This document shows positions 1 to 7,798 of a stretch of DNA of 64,000 nucleotides, one piece after another (positions within the stretch are counted from its first letter, which is position 1; every line of letters starts with the position of its first letter). The position numbers were made by a program, and so were the translations under genes. Source of the stretch: Jeotgalibacillus soli (lineage in GTDB: Bacteria; Bacillota; Bacilli; Bacillales; Jeotgalibacillaceae); assembly GCF_000829435.1 (NCBI RefSeq), contig NZ_JXRP01000018.1, positions 718,104 to 782,103 of the forward strand, in the 5' to 3' direction. The notes below the pieces were generated by a model. It searched no databases. It saw only the letters and a program-made list of their open reading frames with translations, and was not told the DNA's origin.

Positions 1-405
1 AACACTTTGAATTAATCCGGCGAGTTCATGCTCATTTAAGAAAAGCGGGAGCCTCTCTTTTGATTGACGGGCTGCGTCCACATCTAGTGCTGGGTTATGG
101 TTCATTAGTTCGTATTTCGTCAGCGCTTTGAAAAACAAACGCAAAGACATTAATCTGCGATTTCTGCTCGAGGCTTGTCCTTCCTTAACCTGACCTTTCG
201 CGCCGGCCATTTTTAATGATCGAAAGAATGCTAGTATATCCAGCTTTGTAACTTCATTAATATCGATCTTTCTATTGTAAATAAAACGGAAAAACATTAA
301 CACATCGTATCGGTAATGACGAATCGTTGTATCCGCATATCCCACGTCCTCCATGTACATTTCAAATGCTTCAAATTCTTTTTGAAAGTGATTAAGTTCA
401 TTCAT
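1..405 (-). CDS. Tyrosine recombinase, N-terminal part (cut by window edge)
   Basis: The 135 visible codons run off the left edge. They begin with ATG at 405 behind a GGGTGG ribosome binding site. The residues read as an N-terminal SAM-like core-binding domain of a phage-integrase/Xer recombinase: a helical start (MNELNHFQKEF), the TTIRHYRYDV and FFRF signatures, and near the edge RQSKERLPLFLNEHEL, which usually precedes the catalytic domain. The catalytic residues lie outside the window, so activity cannot be judged. Family assignment is fairly sure; the target site is unknown. Confidence 0.8.
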   Translation of the reverse strand, partial: MNELNHFQKEFEAFEMYMEDVGYADTTIRHYRYDVLMFFRFIYNRKIDINEVTKLDILAFFRSLKMAGAKGQVKEGQASSRNRRLMSLRLFFKALTKYELMNHNPALDVDAARQSKERLPLFLNEHELAGLIQSV

Positions 406-651
406 TCGAATTCCACCCTACTAATTTGTTTATTCTTCTATTATTGCGTGTAAGATACATTACACGCAATCTTTATTTTTATTCCCTAAAACTGGATGTC
501 GCTCAGAAGCTCTCAAATGAATTTATCTTTAATTATGAAGGCCTCGACCTTAGATTGACCAATTCGTGAACGATTGGAAAAACACGTGCATCTATACTAG
601 TAAATGCATTATAGTTAAATTATATTGTTTTACACTGGAGGAATAGTGGAG

Positions 652-963
652 ATGCTAAAAACACCAATTGGCAAACTTCGCGTAATGGGATATTTCGAAG
701 GGATCTCTCTTCTTGTCCTACTAGCGATAGCAATGCCTCTTAAATATGTATTTGATATCCCAGAAGCTGTGACACTTGTTGGATCGATCCATGGATTTTT
801 ATTCGTTGTTTATTGTCTTGTCATAACGTATGTAACATATGTTACTAGATGGAAATGGCATTGGCCTTTAGTTTCCTTCGCTGTTGCTTTTATTCCTTTC
901 GGCAATGTCATGCTTGATTTTAAGCTAAAGAAACTTGAGAATCACGAAGAAGCTACTGTGTAA
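652..963 (+). CDS. DUF3817 family small membrane protein
   Basis: A 103-residue protein with three hydrophobic segments, at roughly residues 14-33, 44-65 and 71-88. It starts MLKTPIGKLRVMGYFEG and has the central SIHGFLFVVYC motif typical of DUF3817. I chose ATG 652 over an upstream TTG at 625 because GGAGG at about 637 sits ten bases before it. The family is widespread in Bacillota and has no established function. A strong bidirectional terminator follows, so the gene is probably monocistronic. Confidence 0.75.
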   Translation: MLKTPIGKLRVMGYFEGISLLVLLAIAMPLKYVFDIPEAVTLVGSIHGFLFVVYCLVITYVTYVTRWKWHWPLVSFAVAFIPFGNVMLDFKLKKLENHEEATV

Positions 964-1011
964 AAAAGTCGTCATTTAGCCAATACTTTTTAATAACGTA
1001 TACATTCAAAT

Positions 1012-1047
1012 AAAAAGAAGGGGGAGTATACTCCCCCTTCTTTTTTT
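1012..1047. terminator. Bidirectional intrinsic terminator
   Basis: A perfect 24-base palindrome (GAAGGGGGAGTA mirrored) lies at 1017-1040 with A-tract and T-tract flanks. It sits between the convergent genes ending at 963 and 1047 and can stop transcription from both sides. Confidence 0.9.
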
Positions 1048-1226
1048 CACCTCCAAAAAGGACGTTTGATTTCATCGTCCTTTTCTTTCGGATCGTGTTT
1101 AACTGCTTCCGGTTGACGCTTTTGTCCGCGCGGACCCCAAAATAAATCAAATGGATGTACTTTTTCTTCTTTTTTCATTGCTACTTCTTCCACTTCTATT
1201 TTTTTCTTTTTTGATTCTTTGGACAT
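1047..1226 (-). CDS. Small highly charged hypothetical protein
   Basis: A 59-residue, strongly basic and acidic protein (MSKESKKKK at the start; FDLFWGPRGQKRQ in the middle; tryptophan near the C-terminus). ATG 1226 is preceded by AAGGGGTGAG, a good ribosome binding site; an upstream in-frame start lacks one. It has no membrane segment or signal peptide. I do not recognise a family. It shares the terminator at 1012-1047 with the convergent DUF3817 gene. Confidence 0.6.
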   Translation of the reverse strand: MSKESKKKKIEVEEVAMKKEEKVHPFDLFWGPRGQKRQPEAVKHDPKEKDDEIKRPFWR

Positions 1227-1304
1227 GCTGCTCACCCCTTTTGCATATTGTATTCGGGATATAATAGACATGCGTGGGCATAATACTATGTATATATTAC
1301 AAAC

Positions 1305-1336
1305 AAAAAGCCATTCCCTATTAGGAATGGCTTTTT
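1305..1336 (-). terminator. Terminator of the cold-shock gene
   Basis: Thirteen-base arms (aaaaagccattcc and its complement) enclose a six-base loop just downstream of the csp stop codon. A T-tract lies on the minus strand. Confidence 0.85.
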
Positions 1337-1346
1337 ATGTTAATCG

Positions 1347-1547
1347 TTATAGTTTTACAACATTAGCTGCTTGTGGTCCACGATTACCTTCAACCACTTC
1401 AAACTCAACCTGTTGGCCTTCGTCTAAAGTTTTGAAACCATCACCAGTGATTGCTGAGAAGTGTACGAATACGTCATTTTCACCTGCAACCTCGATAAAT
1501 CCGAATCCTTTTTCTGAGTTGAACCATTTTACTGTACCAGTTTTCAT
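1347..1547 (-). CDS. csp: Cold-shock protein (CspA/CspB family)
   Basis: A 66-residue single cold-shock domain, the usual length for Bacillus CspB/C/D. It begins [18 protein letters not shown], which contains RNP1 (KGFGFI). RNP2 follows as VFVHFSAI, and the end is [10 protein letters not shown]. Such proteins bind single-stranded RNA and DNA and act as RNA chaperones in the cytoplasm. ATG 1547 follows GGAGGG with good spacing; an upstream in-frame extension is rejected because it would absorb the ribosome binding site. A long leader of about 140 nt with a large hairpin precedes it, as expected for a cold-regulated mRNA. Confidence 0.95.
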   Translation of the reverse strand: MKTGTVKWFNSEKGFGFIEVAGENDVFVHFSAITGDGFKTLDEGQQVEFEVVEGNRGPQAANVVKL

Positions 1548-1600
1548 GAAGAAACCCTCCAAAATATTAATTGACAATATGCAAATTTAACCAAAGAAAA

Positions 1601-1656
1601 ATTCACATATTACAAAAAGTACCGTGCATTCCGATCACTTTTTGTAATATGTGAAT
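1601..1656 (-). promoter_or_regulatory. Large hairpin in the csp 5' leader
   Basis: A perfect 20-bp inverted repeat (1601-1620 against 1637-1656) with a 16-nt loop lies about 54 nt upstream of the csp start and downstream of its likely promoter. It would therefore be transcribed in the leader. There is no T-tract, so it is probably not a terminator. A temperature- or feedback-responsive leader structure is plausible but not proven. Confidence 0.7.
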
Positions 1657-1697
1657 CTCAACTTGCAGGTATCTTTGATATTTACTTGTCTATTTAA

Positions 1698-1725
1698 ATT
1701 ATACAATGTTCAGAATAAATGTCAA
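1698..1725 (-). promoter_or_regulatory. Sigma-A promoter of csp
   Basis: On the minus strand TTGACA (1720-1725) and TATAAT (1698-1703) are separated by 16 bases. Both hexamers match the consensus. Transcription would start near 1690, giving a leader of about 140 nt. Confidence 0.85.
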
Positions 1726-1766
1726 ATGGAAAATGAGCATTACTTCCATTTTTTCTAAATAACCAA

Positions 1767-2054
1767 TCATTTTTTATAAAGTTCAAATTTTTCAGCTAAA
1801 TGAAGCGGCGCCATCTTTACCATGAGCTGCAGGATAAAACCAACAACAGCTATATCATCTGTAAGTCCGATAATAATTAAATAATCTGGAATCAGATCAG
1901 TTGGAAGTAAAATATAACCGAACATTAAACCAAGTGAAAGTATTTTCTTTAACAAACTTACTTCCTTTGATAAAAAAAATTCTTTCACAAATGGTATTGA
2001 GTTTCTAAAGTTAAATAAAAATCTTATTCTAGACCAAAAACGAATCATACTCAT
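1767..2054 (-). CDS. DUF1232 (YkvA-like) membrane-associated protein
   Basis: A protein of about 95 residues. The central segment (SLGLMFGYILLPTDLIPDYLIIIGLTDD) carries the LLPxDLIPDxLxxxGxxDD signature of the DUF1232/YkvA family, flanked by two hydrophobic stretches. Function is unknown. ATG 2054 is five bases after GAGG; a second ATG at 2048 is also possible. It is not obviously part of an operon. Confidence 0.8.
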   Translation of the reverse strand: MSMIRFWSRIRFLFNFRNSIPFVKEFFLSKEVSLLKKILSLGLMFGYILLPTDLIPDYLIIIGLTDDIAVVGFILQLMVKMAPLHLAEKFELYKK

Positions 2055-2150
2055 CACATCCTCGACTAATTTATTTATGTTAAATAAGAACAAGATCGTA
2101 ATAATTTTCTACTGTATTTTAACAACTAGCAAACTGTTGTTTCTCCATGA

Positions 2151-2182
2151 AAAAGACCTTGGCCATATGGCAAGGTCTCATT
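2151..2182 (-). terminator. Terminator-like hairpin upstream of the DUF1232 gene
   Basis: The arms aagacctt and aaggtct surround a GGCCATATGGC-type centre, with five T residues following on the minus strand. It lies about 100 bases upstream of a minus-strand gene, with no other minus-strand gene before it. It could therefore be a leader attenuator or a stray terminator. The rest of the 2055-2421 gap shows nothing else clear. Confidence 0.4.
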
Positions 2183-2421
2183 ATTAGGAAACGAAATCGT
2201 CTCACCTACAGTGGAATGGTCACTATAAGAAAGTCAAAAAATCTTCTGCAGCTAATTATGTATGGGAATTTTCCTTCAAGTAAACCGGGTAACATAACTA
2301 TATAAGATGGATGGTGATTTGTCTATTTCATAGCGAGAATAATAAAAGAATAGCATAAGAACTTGCTGTCATGTATGATAATACCATCCTAGTAAAGAAA
2401 TTTCTAGATGGAGGGATGATT

Positions 2422-3540
2422 TTGTCTGAATTAGCAAAATATAAAGGGTTTCGAATCGGTTTCGGAATTATCATGATCTTACTAATTATATACTTAGCGG
2501 ATCTTGTAAGTTTTATTTTCACTCCTGTTACCATTATCTTTACAACGCTTTTCGCGCCAATCGCGATTGCAGGCGTTCTTTATTATTTACTTAGACCTCT
2601 AGTAGCCTTTTTGAGTAAATATGTCCCAAGAGCGGTTTCTATTCTTATCATTTATTTATGTGGAATCGGATTAATAGTCGGTCTTGTCTTTTTAGTGGGA
2701 CCTACCTTACAAAATCAGTTCAACTCACTCATTGATAATATCCCTGTTATATCCAGAGAATTAGGTGATATGATTTCCGATCTACAGCAATCAAACTGGT
2801 TTGAAAGCTTCCAGGAAACACAGGATTTTTCATTCAGTGACATTGCAGATCGTCTAACTGGCTTTTTAGAAGGGGCAGTGGATGCAATAGGATCCAATTT
2901 CGTTTCTCTTATTGGAATTATTACCAACATTGCGGTCATTATTGTGATTATCCCATTTGTATTATTCTACATGCTTAAAGATGGACAAAAGCTTCCTGAT
3001 CAAATCCTTCGTTTTACTCCAGATGAATTTCACTCAGAAGGAAAAAAGGTACTGGATGATATGGATTCAGCTTTAAGTTCCTATATTCAAGGACAAATTA
3101 TCGTTAGTGTATGTGTCGGTGTACTATTGTATATTGGTTACTTAGTCCTTGGACTAGAATATTCACTTGTATTGGCATTAGTCGCTATGCTAACCAATGT
3201 TATTCCATTTGTCGGTCCTTTTATCGGTACAATACCCGCAGTAATTGTAGGATTTATTGATTCACCACTTACGGCATTATTTGTTATTATCGTCGTAATC
3301 ATTGCTCAACAGGTTGAGAGTAACTTAATTTCACCACAAGTAATGGGGAAAAAACTGTCGGTACACCCATTAACTATAATTTTCCTTTTATTAGTAGCAG
3401 GAAGCTTTGGTGGCCTTTTAGGGCTGATTTTGGCTATACCAACATACGCAGTTGCCAAAACAGTCATTGTTAATGCCTATCGTTTTATTAAAGTTCGGAA
3501 ACGCTATAAAGATCGTCAGCTTCAACAAAATAAAAGCTAA
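2422..3540 (+). CDS. AI-2E family transporter
   Basis: About 372 residues of the PF01594 (AI-2E transporter, formerly UPF0118) family. There are two or three N-terminal membrane segments, a soluble central stretch (about residues 90-145), then four or five C-terminal membrane segments. The family signatures MLTNVIPFVGPFIGTIPAVIVG and the LISPQVMGKKLSVHP stretch are present. TTG 2422 is chosen because GGAGG at 2410-2414 lies seven bases before it; the upstream ATGs do not have this spacing. Members export signals, or ions in some Bacillaceae; the substrate cannot be told here. Confidence 0.9.
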   Translation: MSELAKYKGFRIGFGIIMILLIIYLADLVSFIFTPVTIIFTTLFAPIAIAGVLYYLLRPLVAFLSKYVPRAVSILIIYLCGIGLIVGLVFLVGPTLQNQFNSLIDNIPVISRELGDMISDLQQSNWFESFQETQDFSFSDIADRLTGFLEGAVDAIGSNFVSLIGIITNIAVIIVIIPFVLFYMLKDGQKLPDQILRFTPDEFHSEGKKVLDDMDSALSSYIQGQIIVSVCVGVLLYIGYLVLGLEYSLVLALVAMLTNVIPFVGPFIGTIPAVIVGFIDSPLTALFVIIVVIIAQQVESNLISPQVMGKKLSVHPLTIIFLLLVAGSFGGLLGLILAIPTYAVAKTVIVNAYRFIKVRKRYKDRQLQQNKS

Positions 3541-3546
3541 TATAAA

Positions 3547-3587
3547 TAAAGGTCTGAAAATGGAGCGTCCTCCACTTCAGACCTTTT
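3547..3587. terminator. Terminator between convergent genes
   Basis: AAAGGTCTGAA pairs with TTCAGACCTTTT across a 15-20 base interval. It lies between the stops at 3540 (+) and 3577 (-). Confidence 0.75.
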
Positions 3588-3927
3588 CATTTATAAAAGC
3601 TTGTCGAATTAATTGATCTTCATTACTCTTATTTTCAATGGCATAAGGACTGTTATTATACATAATCAATAACCCATGATAAATTTGTAAATCATCATCA
3701 CATGATTCACAAAACAGTATCTCATCTTCATTCCAAAAAGCAATCTGAGTTCCTTTTTTTATACGATTTTTTGGATATTTAACTGAAAGTTCTTGGATTT
3801 TATTTACATACTTCGCAAAGGCTGTTTCTTTTTCTGAAAATGTCCATTGTTCAATAACATCCTCTTCCCAGCCTTCCAGAAACCACCAGGGTTCTGCATC
3901 ACTTTTTGTTTGCATTACAGTCCACAC
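3577..3927 (-). CDS. DUF1033 family protein
   Basis: A 116-residue soluble protein beginning MWTVMQTKSDAEPWWFLEGW, which fits the family's N-terminal WxVxxxxxxxEPWWFxEGWEEDV pattern. It ends with an acidic, His-containing C-terminal half. A GTG start at 3927 is preceded by AAAGGTGGG at eight bases. Cytoplasmic; function unknown. It has no operon partner. Confidence 0.75.
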   Translation of the reverse strand: MWTVMQTKSDAEPWWFLEGWEEDVIEQWTFSEKETAFAKYVNKIQELSVKYPKNRIKKGTQIAFWNEDEILFCESCDDDLQIYHGLLIMYNNSPYAIENKSNEDQLIRQAFINEKV

Positions 3928-3999
3928 TATCTAGCCCACCTTTCTGCTAAGTGCTGTTTCTATCTTACACAAAATAATAGACTGTGGGAAAAATTTTGC

Positions 4000-4347
4000 T
4001 CAAATTAGCGTTGATAATAGGAAACCAACACCAGCTGCTGCGACACTAATCAATAAAATACCATTCATATAAATAAGTCCTTTAACCGTTTCACCGTTCT
4101 TAATTATTTTTATGCCCTCCAATTGTAAAGTTGAAAAAGTTGTAAACGCTCCTAAAAATCCAACGATTAGAAAAAGATAAACCTGTTCAGTAAATAGAAC
4201 CTGAAGCAAGAATCCAGCACTTAATGATCCTAGAATATTGATAATGGGAGTTGCCGCTGGAAAAGGCATTTTTTTTGTGATATAAATAGTGATCATCCAT
4301 CTAGCAACTGCACCGATCGCACCACCAATTGCAACAAAAATGATCAT
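4000..4347 (-). CDS. crcB: Fluoride channel subunit CrcB/Fluc (second gene of pair)
   Basis: 115 residues with four hydrophobic helices. It opens GGAIGAVARWMI (the GGxxGAxxRY/W signature of CrcB/Fluc) and carries GFLGAFTTFSTLQLE, which contains the conserved FTTFS stretch lining the fluoride pore. The start overlaps the stop of the upstream crcB by four bases. Two non-identical small subunits suggest a heterodimeric dual-topology exporter, as seen in several Bacilli. No fluoride riboswitch was recognised upstream. Confidence 0.93.
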   Translation of the reverse strand: MIIFVAIGGAIGAVARWMITIYITKKMPFPAATPIINILGSLSAGFLLQVLFTEQVYLFLIVGFLGAFTTFSTLQLEGIKIIKNGETVKGLIYMNGILLISVAAAGVGFLLSTLI

Positions 4348-4721
4348 GGCTTCTCCTTCTTTAATCCACTAGCTAAAAAAGCACCTAGTACTGTTAATAA
4401 AGTGCCTCCAACCAGTGTAACCATAATATATACCATTCCAAATACAATGTTATCTTTAAGTACTAAGATACTCTCTACGCTAAAAGCAGAAACAGTAGTA
4501 AAGCTACTCAGCATACCTGTTCCAAAAAACAATCCCACTCTCTCGTTTCCTTTTTTCCCTTCAATGAATCTAAAGGTAATAAATGACAATAAAAAAGTCC
4601 CAATTAAATTTGCTAACAAAATGTTGAGTGGAATGGGATAGGTAAATGGAAACAAAAGCGTTATAAACCATCGAAGCAGAGCTCCTATTGCCCCTCCAGT
4701 TGCTACATAAAATACATTCAC
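4344..4721 (-). CDS. crcB: Fluoride channel subunit CrcB/Fluc (first gene of pair)
   Basis: 125 residues with four membrane helices. GGAIGALLRWFITL lies at the N-terminus and GMLSSFTTVSAFSVE at the pore region, where FTTVS replaces the usual FTTFS. ATG 4721 follows GAGGAGA. The gene lies just downstream of an ArsR-type regulator, but a strong hairpin sits between them, so co-transcription is uncertain. The partner subunit overlaps its 3' end. Confidence 0.92.
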   Translation of the reverse strand: MNVFYVATGGAIGALLRWFITLLFPFTYPIPLNILLANLIGTFLLSFITFRFIEGKKGNERVGLFFGTGMLSSFTTVSAFSVESILVLKDNIVFGMVYIMVTLVGGTLLTVLGAFLASGLKKEKP

Positions 4722-4758
4722 TTAATTCGATCTCCTCATCAAGATTAGTAACTATGAT

Positions 4759-4812
4759 GCAACAATAAAGAAAAATGCAGTGGAAGTCCACTGCATTTTT
4801 CTTTATTGTTGC
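4759..4812. repeat. Perfect 26-bp inverted repeat overlapping the arsR stop
   Basis: Bases 4759-4784 and 4787-4812 are exact complements with only two bases between them. The stop codon of the upstream arsR-like gene (4803-4805) lies in one arm. The structure acts at least as a terminator (T-rich inner arm). It is longer than usual and could also form a cruciform or block read-through into crcB. Confidence 0.85.
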
Positions 4813-5111
4813 TTGGTTGATGAAATCTGCAAGGGTTTCAATAGCTGTAAAATTAACTCGTGCTCCCTAGCATTTGGATTTAGCCTGTACAATATACGTT
4901 TTCCCACTCTTTTTTCCATAACTAATGAGGCATCCTTTAGCTTTCTGATATGCTGGCTGACTAATGGCTGACTTATTTCAAACAATGTAACAAATTCAGA
5001 AACGGTCCAATAATCATTTGATAGTTTTTTTGCCATTACTAGTCTTGTTTTATCGCCAAGCAAACGATAAAGATCAGCAAGTTCATCAGAAGAATAGTTC
5101 AAATTATCCAT
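4803..5111 (-). CDS. ArsR/SmtB-family transcriptional regulator
   Basis: A 102-residue winged helix protein. YRLLGDKTRLVMAKKL at 16-30 opens the fold, VSEFVTLFEISQPLVSQHIRKLKDASLV is the helix-turn-helix and recognition helix, and RVGKRILYRLNP is the wing. It lacks the CVC metal motif of ArsR, so the signal is unknown. ATG 5111 follows a G-rich ribosome binding site. Its position upstream of crcB hints at control of fluoride export, but the inverted repeat between them weakens that. Confidence 0.85.
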   Translation of the reverse strand: MDNLNYSSDELADLYRLLGDKTRLVMAKKLSNDYWTVSEFVTLFEISQPLVSQHIRKLKDASLVMEKRVGKRILYRLNPNAREHELILQLLKPLQISSTKQQ

Positions 5112-5636
5112 TCATCCCCCCCACCTTCTATAAAAATGAATATATAGTCATGAAATATGAACTACCTTTTTTATTATACCTCCTCTTTATATGAAAATGT
5201 TTGTTTTAATGGTATTCTTTTCGTATTTAATAGTAAAAATGTTCTATACGTCTTTTAGTTGATTCGCATAGCTTGCCATCATTCATCTAATGTTAGACAA
5301 TAAAAGAGATCAATAATAGATACAATAATAAGGAAGTATACTTTAGATTCATATCCAAGACACAGTACAAAATCTCGAATTTAAATACACAGGTTAACTT
5401 GATGGAAGCATGTTCATGCTAGGAGTGGGTAAAGAATAAGGTATGCAGGTCGGTTGAAGTAATAATTGCAGATAAAGATGTTTTTTTCTTACACTTTATG
5501 ACAATGCTCAAACAACTCTATACCCTTCTACTGGAGCTAAACGACAACATGTACATTATTTATTAATTTTCTCACTGAAATGAAACTAAAACCTTAACTT
5601 AATCGTATATAAAAGACAAGCCTACGTGAGGAGTAG
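5112..5636. other. 525-base intergenic stretch
   Basis: AT-rich DNA between divergent genes. I see no convincing reading frame, RNA or repeat; it presumably holds the promoters of the arsR-like and xpaC genes. Confidence 0.5.
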
Positions 5637-6287
5637 ATGAAAATGAGAGAATTTTTATATTTCCTAGCAAGGCTAGGTATAGCAATTCCAATTGCAACAT
5701 TAACATGGATTATCACAGTGTTTATTATGGATCTTAATTTGTTTCTGGCTTCGATTGCGGGGATTTTAGGCGGTGTACTCCCTTTTTATATTTTAAAATG
5801 GTTTCAACGACGTTCTTATCTAAAATCACTAGGATTAAGTGTACAGGAATTTCAGTATATTAAAAACAATCTAAAGGAATCACAGCAAAAAATATCCAGA
5901 CTTCAAGGTAGAATCTTTCAAATTCGCTCAGTTTCTGCAATGCGTCAGCTGAATGACTTAACCAAAATATCTAAACGAATTTTTCACATTGTAAAAAAAG
6001 ATCCAAAACGATTTTATGCTGCTGAACGGTTTTTCTTTTATCATTTAGATTCTGCAGTTGAGCTTACCGAAAAATATACTTTTTTGGTGGCGCAGCCAAT
6101 AAAAAACAAAGAAATTCTGGAATCACTTGAAGATACACGTAAAACGTTACTCGACCTCTCTTCTACCATTGAGGAGGAATTGATGAAGGTTTTATCAACT
6201 GATATCGATACGCTAAAAATTGAATTAGATGTAGCTAAAAAGTCTTTGGACCGAAGACCTATGGAGCGCTCTAGAAAGGGGATGTAA
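5637..6287 (+). CDS. xpaC: XpaC-like protein (5-bromo-4-chloroindolyl phosphate hydrolysis family)
   Basis: 216 residues with two adjacent N-terminal membrane helices (about 10-30 and 34-53), then a cytoplasmic helical region with coiled-coil character ([20 protein letters not shown] onward). This is the XpaC architecture (PF10112). ATG 5637 follows GAGGAG. The next gene, telA/yaaN, starts two bases after the stop, as in the B. subtilis xpaC-yaaN pair. The role is uncertain; the pair is associated with envelope and toxic-anion stress. Confidence 0.88.
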   Translation: MKMREFLYFLARLGIAIPIATLTWIITVFIMDLNLFLASIAGILGGVLPFYILKWFQRRSYLKSLGLSVQEFQYIKNNLKESQQKISRLQGRIFQIRSVSAMRQLNDLTKISKRIFHIVKKDPKRFYAAERFFFYHLDSAVELTEKYTFLVAQPIKNKEILESLEDTRKTLLDLSSTIEEELMKVLSTDIDTLKIELDVAKKSLDRRPMERSRKGM

Positions 6288-6289
6288 TA

Positions 6290-7468
6290 ATGGAGCAAAA
6301 TCGTCAAACCGTTAAAGTACAAGATCGTAATCAGACATTGGAGGATCTACTGGCTAATCCATTTGGTGATAACGAATTAACAGCAATACCTGAAGTTGAA
6401 GCATCTCCTGCTAAATCAAAGCGTTTAATAGATGTAATCCCTGAAAAAGACCGCGAACAGGCAATACAAATTGCAAAACAAATCAACCCAGCTGACCACC
6501 AGGCTATTTTACAGTATGGAACTGCTGCTCAATCCAAGCTTTCAAAATTTTCACATTCTATGCTTGATCATGTTCAAAGAAAAGACGTTGGGCCCATTGG
6601 AGATATCCTAAAAGAATTAATGACCCGTTTAGAACAAATTGATCCAGAAGAATTGTCTGATCAAAAAAAAGGGATGCTATCAAAGCTTTTTAATCGAGTA
6701 AGTCGCTCTGTAAATGAAGTCCTGTCAAAATATCAAAAGCTGGGTGCCCAGGTAGATCGAATTAGTGTAAAACTGGAGCATTCAAAAAAATCATTAATTG
6801 ATGATATTCAAATGCTAGAACAGCTATATCAGCAGAATAAAGATTACTTCCAAGCTTTAAACATCTATATCGCCGCTGCTGAACTCAAGCGTGATGAACT
6901 TGAAAAAGAAACAATCCCTGCTATTCGTAAAAAAGCAGAGCAAAGCGATGATCAAATGGCTTATCAGGAAGTGAATGATATGCTGCAATTTTTGGACCGG
7001 TTGGACAAAAGGCTTTATGACTTACAGCTGAGTCGTCAAATCACGATACAAAGCGCTCCACAAATTCGTTTGATCCAAAATATAAATCAGGCTCTTGCTG
7101 AAAAAATTCAAGCATCCATTTTAACAGCTATTCCTTTATGGAAAAATCAAATTGCCATTGCATTAACCCTATTTCGCCAACAAAGAGCCGTTGAGGCACA
7201 AAAACAGGTAACCAAGACAACGAATGATTTATTGTTAAAGAATTCAGAGATGCTTAAAACAAATAGTATTGAAACAGCAAAAGAAAATGAAAGGGGGATC
7301 GTTGATATTGAGACGCTAAAAACAACCCAAGCAAATCTTGTCTCGACACTGGAAGAAACATTGCGGATTCAACAAGAAGGACGTGCAAAACGGCGCCAGG
7401 CTGAGGAGGAAATCCAAGCAATGGAAAGTGAATTAAAACAGCAGCTTCTTCAAATAAAAGGAAATTAA
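6290..7468 (+). CDS. yaaN: TelA/YaaN toxic-anion resistance family protein
   Basis: 392 residues, mostly long amphipathic helices and coiled coil, with no membrane segment. The TelA (PF05816) pattern is clear: [15 protein letters not shown] at 66-80, [21 protein letters not shown] at 86-106 and the [23 protein letters not shown] block. Co-transcribed with xpaC. TelA-like proteins are linked to tellurite and envelope-stress tolerance and act in the cytoplasm; the biochemical activity is not established. Confidence 0.92.
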   Translation: MEQNRQTVKVQDRNQTLEDLLANPFGDNELTAIPEVEASPAKSKRLIDVIPEKDREQAIQIAKQINPADHQAILQYGTAAQSKLSKFSHSMLDHVQRKDVGPIGDILKELMTRLEQIDPEELSDQKKGMLSKLFNRVSRSVNEVLSKYQKLGAQVDRISVKLEHSKKSLIDDIQMLEQLYQQNKDYFQALNIYIAAAELKRDELEKETIPAIRKKAEQSDDQMAYQEVNDMLQFLDRLDKRLYDLQLSRQITIQSAPQIRLIQNINQALAEKIQASILTAIPLWKNQIAIALTLFRQQRAVEAQKQVTKTTNDLLLKNSEMLKTNSIETAKENERGIVDIETLKTTQANLVSTLEETLRIQQEGRAKRRQAEEEIQAMESELKQQLLQIKGN

Positions 7469-7473
7469 TCATT

Positions 7474-7516
7474 AAAAAATCACCTTCTCCTTTTTTAATG
7501 GGAGAGGTGATTTTTA
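7474..7516 (+). terminator. Terminator of xpaC-yaaN
   Basis: AAAAAATCACCTTCTCC pairs with GGGAGAGGTGATTTTT downstream of the yaaN stop, ending in a T-run. Confidence 0.85.
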
Positions 7517-7566
7517 GTCGATTTTAGATAAAAAACCTGTATGCATTTGAGAAGATTTCCGTAACA

Positions 7567-7686
7567 TTAAAACCATTTCAACCTGCTTTTATTACCTTTT
7601 TTCCAATGATTTTTATTTACCTTGTCATTATGTCGTTGCATTTCTTGAATTTTAGCTTGATGGTTAATTGATAAATGATTGGCCAT
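7567..7686 (-). CDS. Small basic hypothetical protein (39 aa)
   Basis: A short frame begins ATG 7686 eleven bases after AAAAGGAG and encodes MANHLSINHQAKIQEMQRHN followed by a Lys/Asn-rich tail ending in KWF. It is rich in His, Lys and Asn and has no membrane segment. The ribosome binding site and codon use look genuine. I recognise no family with confidence; a small basic stress or spore protein is possible. Confidence 0.5.
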   Translation of the reverse strand: MANHLSINHQAKIQEMQRHNDKVNKNHWKKGNKSRLKWF

Positions 7687-7798
7687 TTATTTTTTCACTC
7701 CTTTTCTTGTTACTCTTATTGTAGACAAGAAGTGGAGAAAAAAAACGGCGTTTAAGAACGATTTTAACTCCGTCCATAGCCTGACATACGACTCAGTC

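Noticed and set aside
4722..4800. Fluoride riboswitch before crcB
   Set aside because: Searched by eye for the conserved crcB motif; not present. Only the inverted repeat was found.
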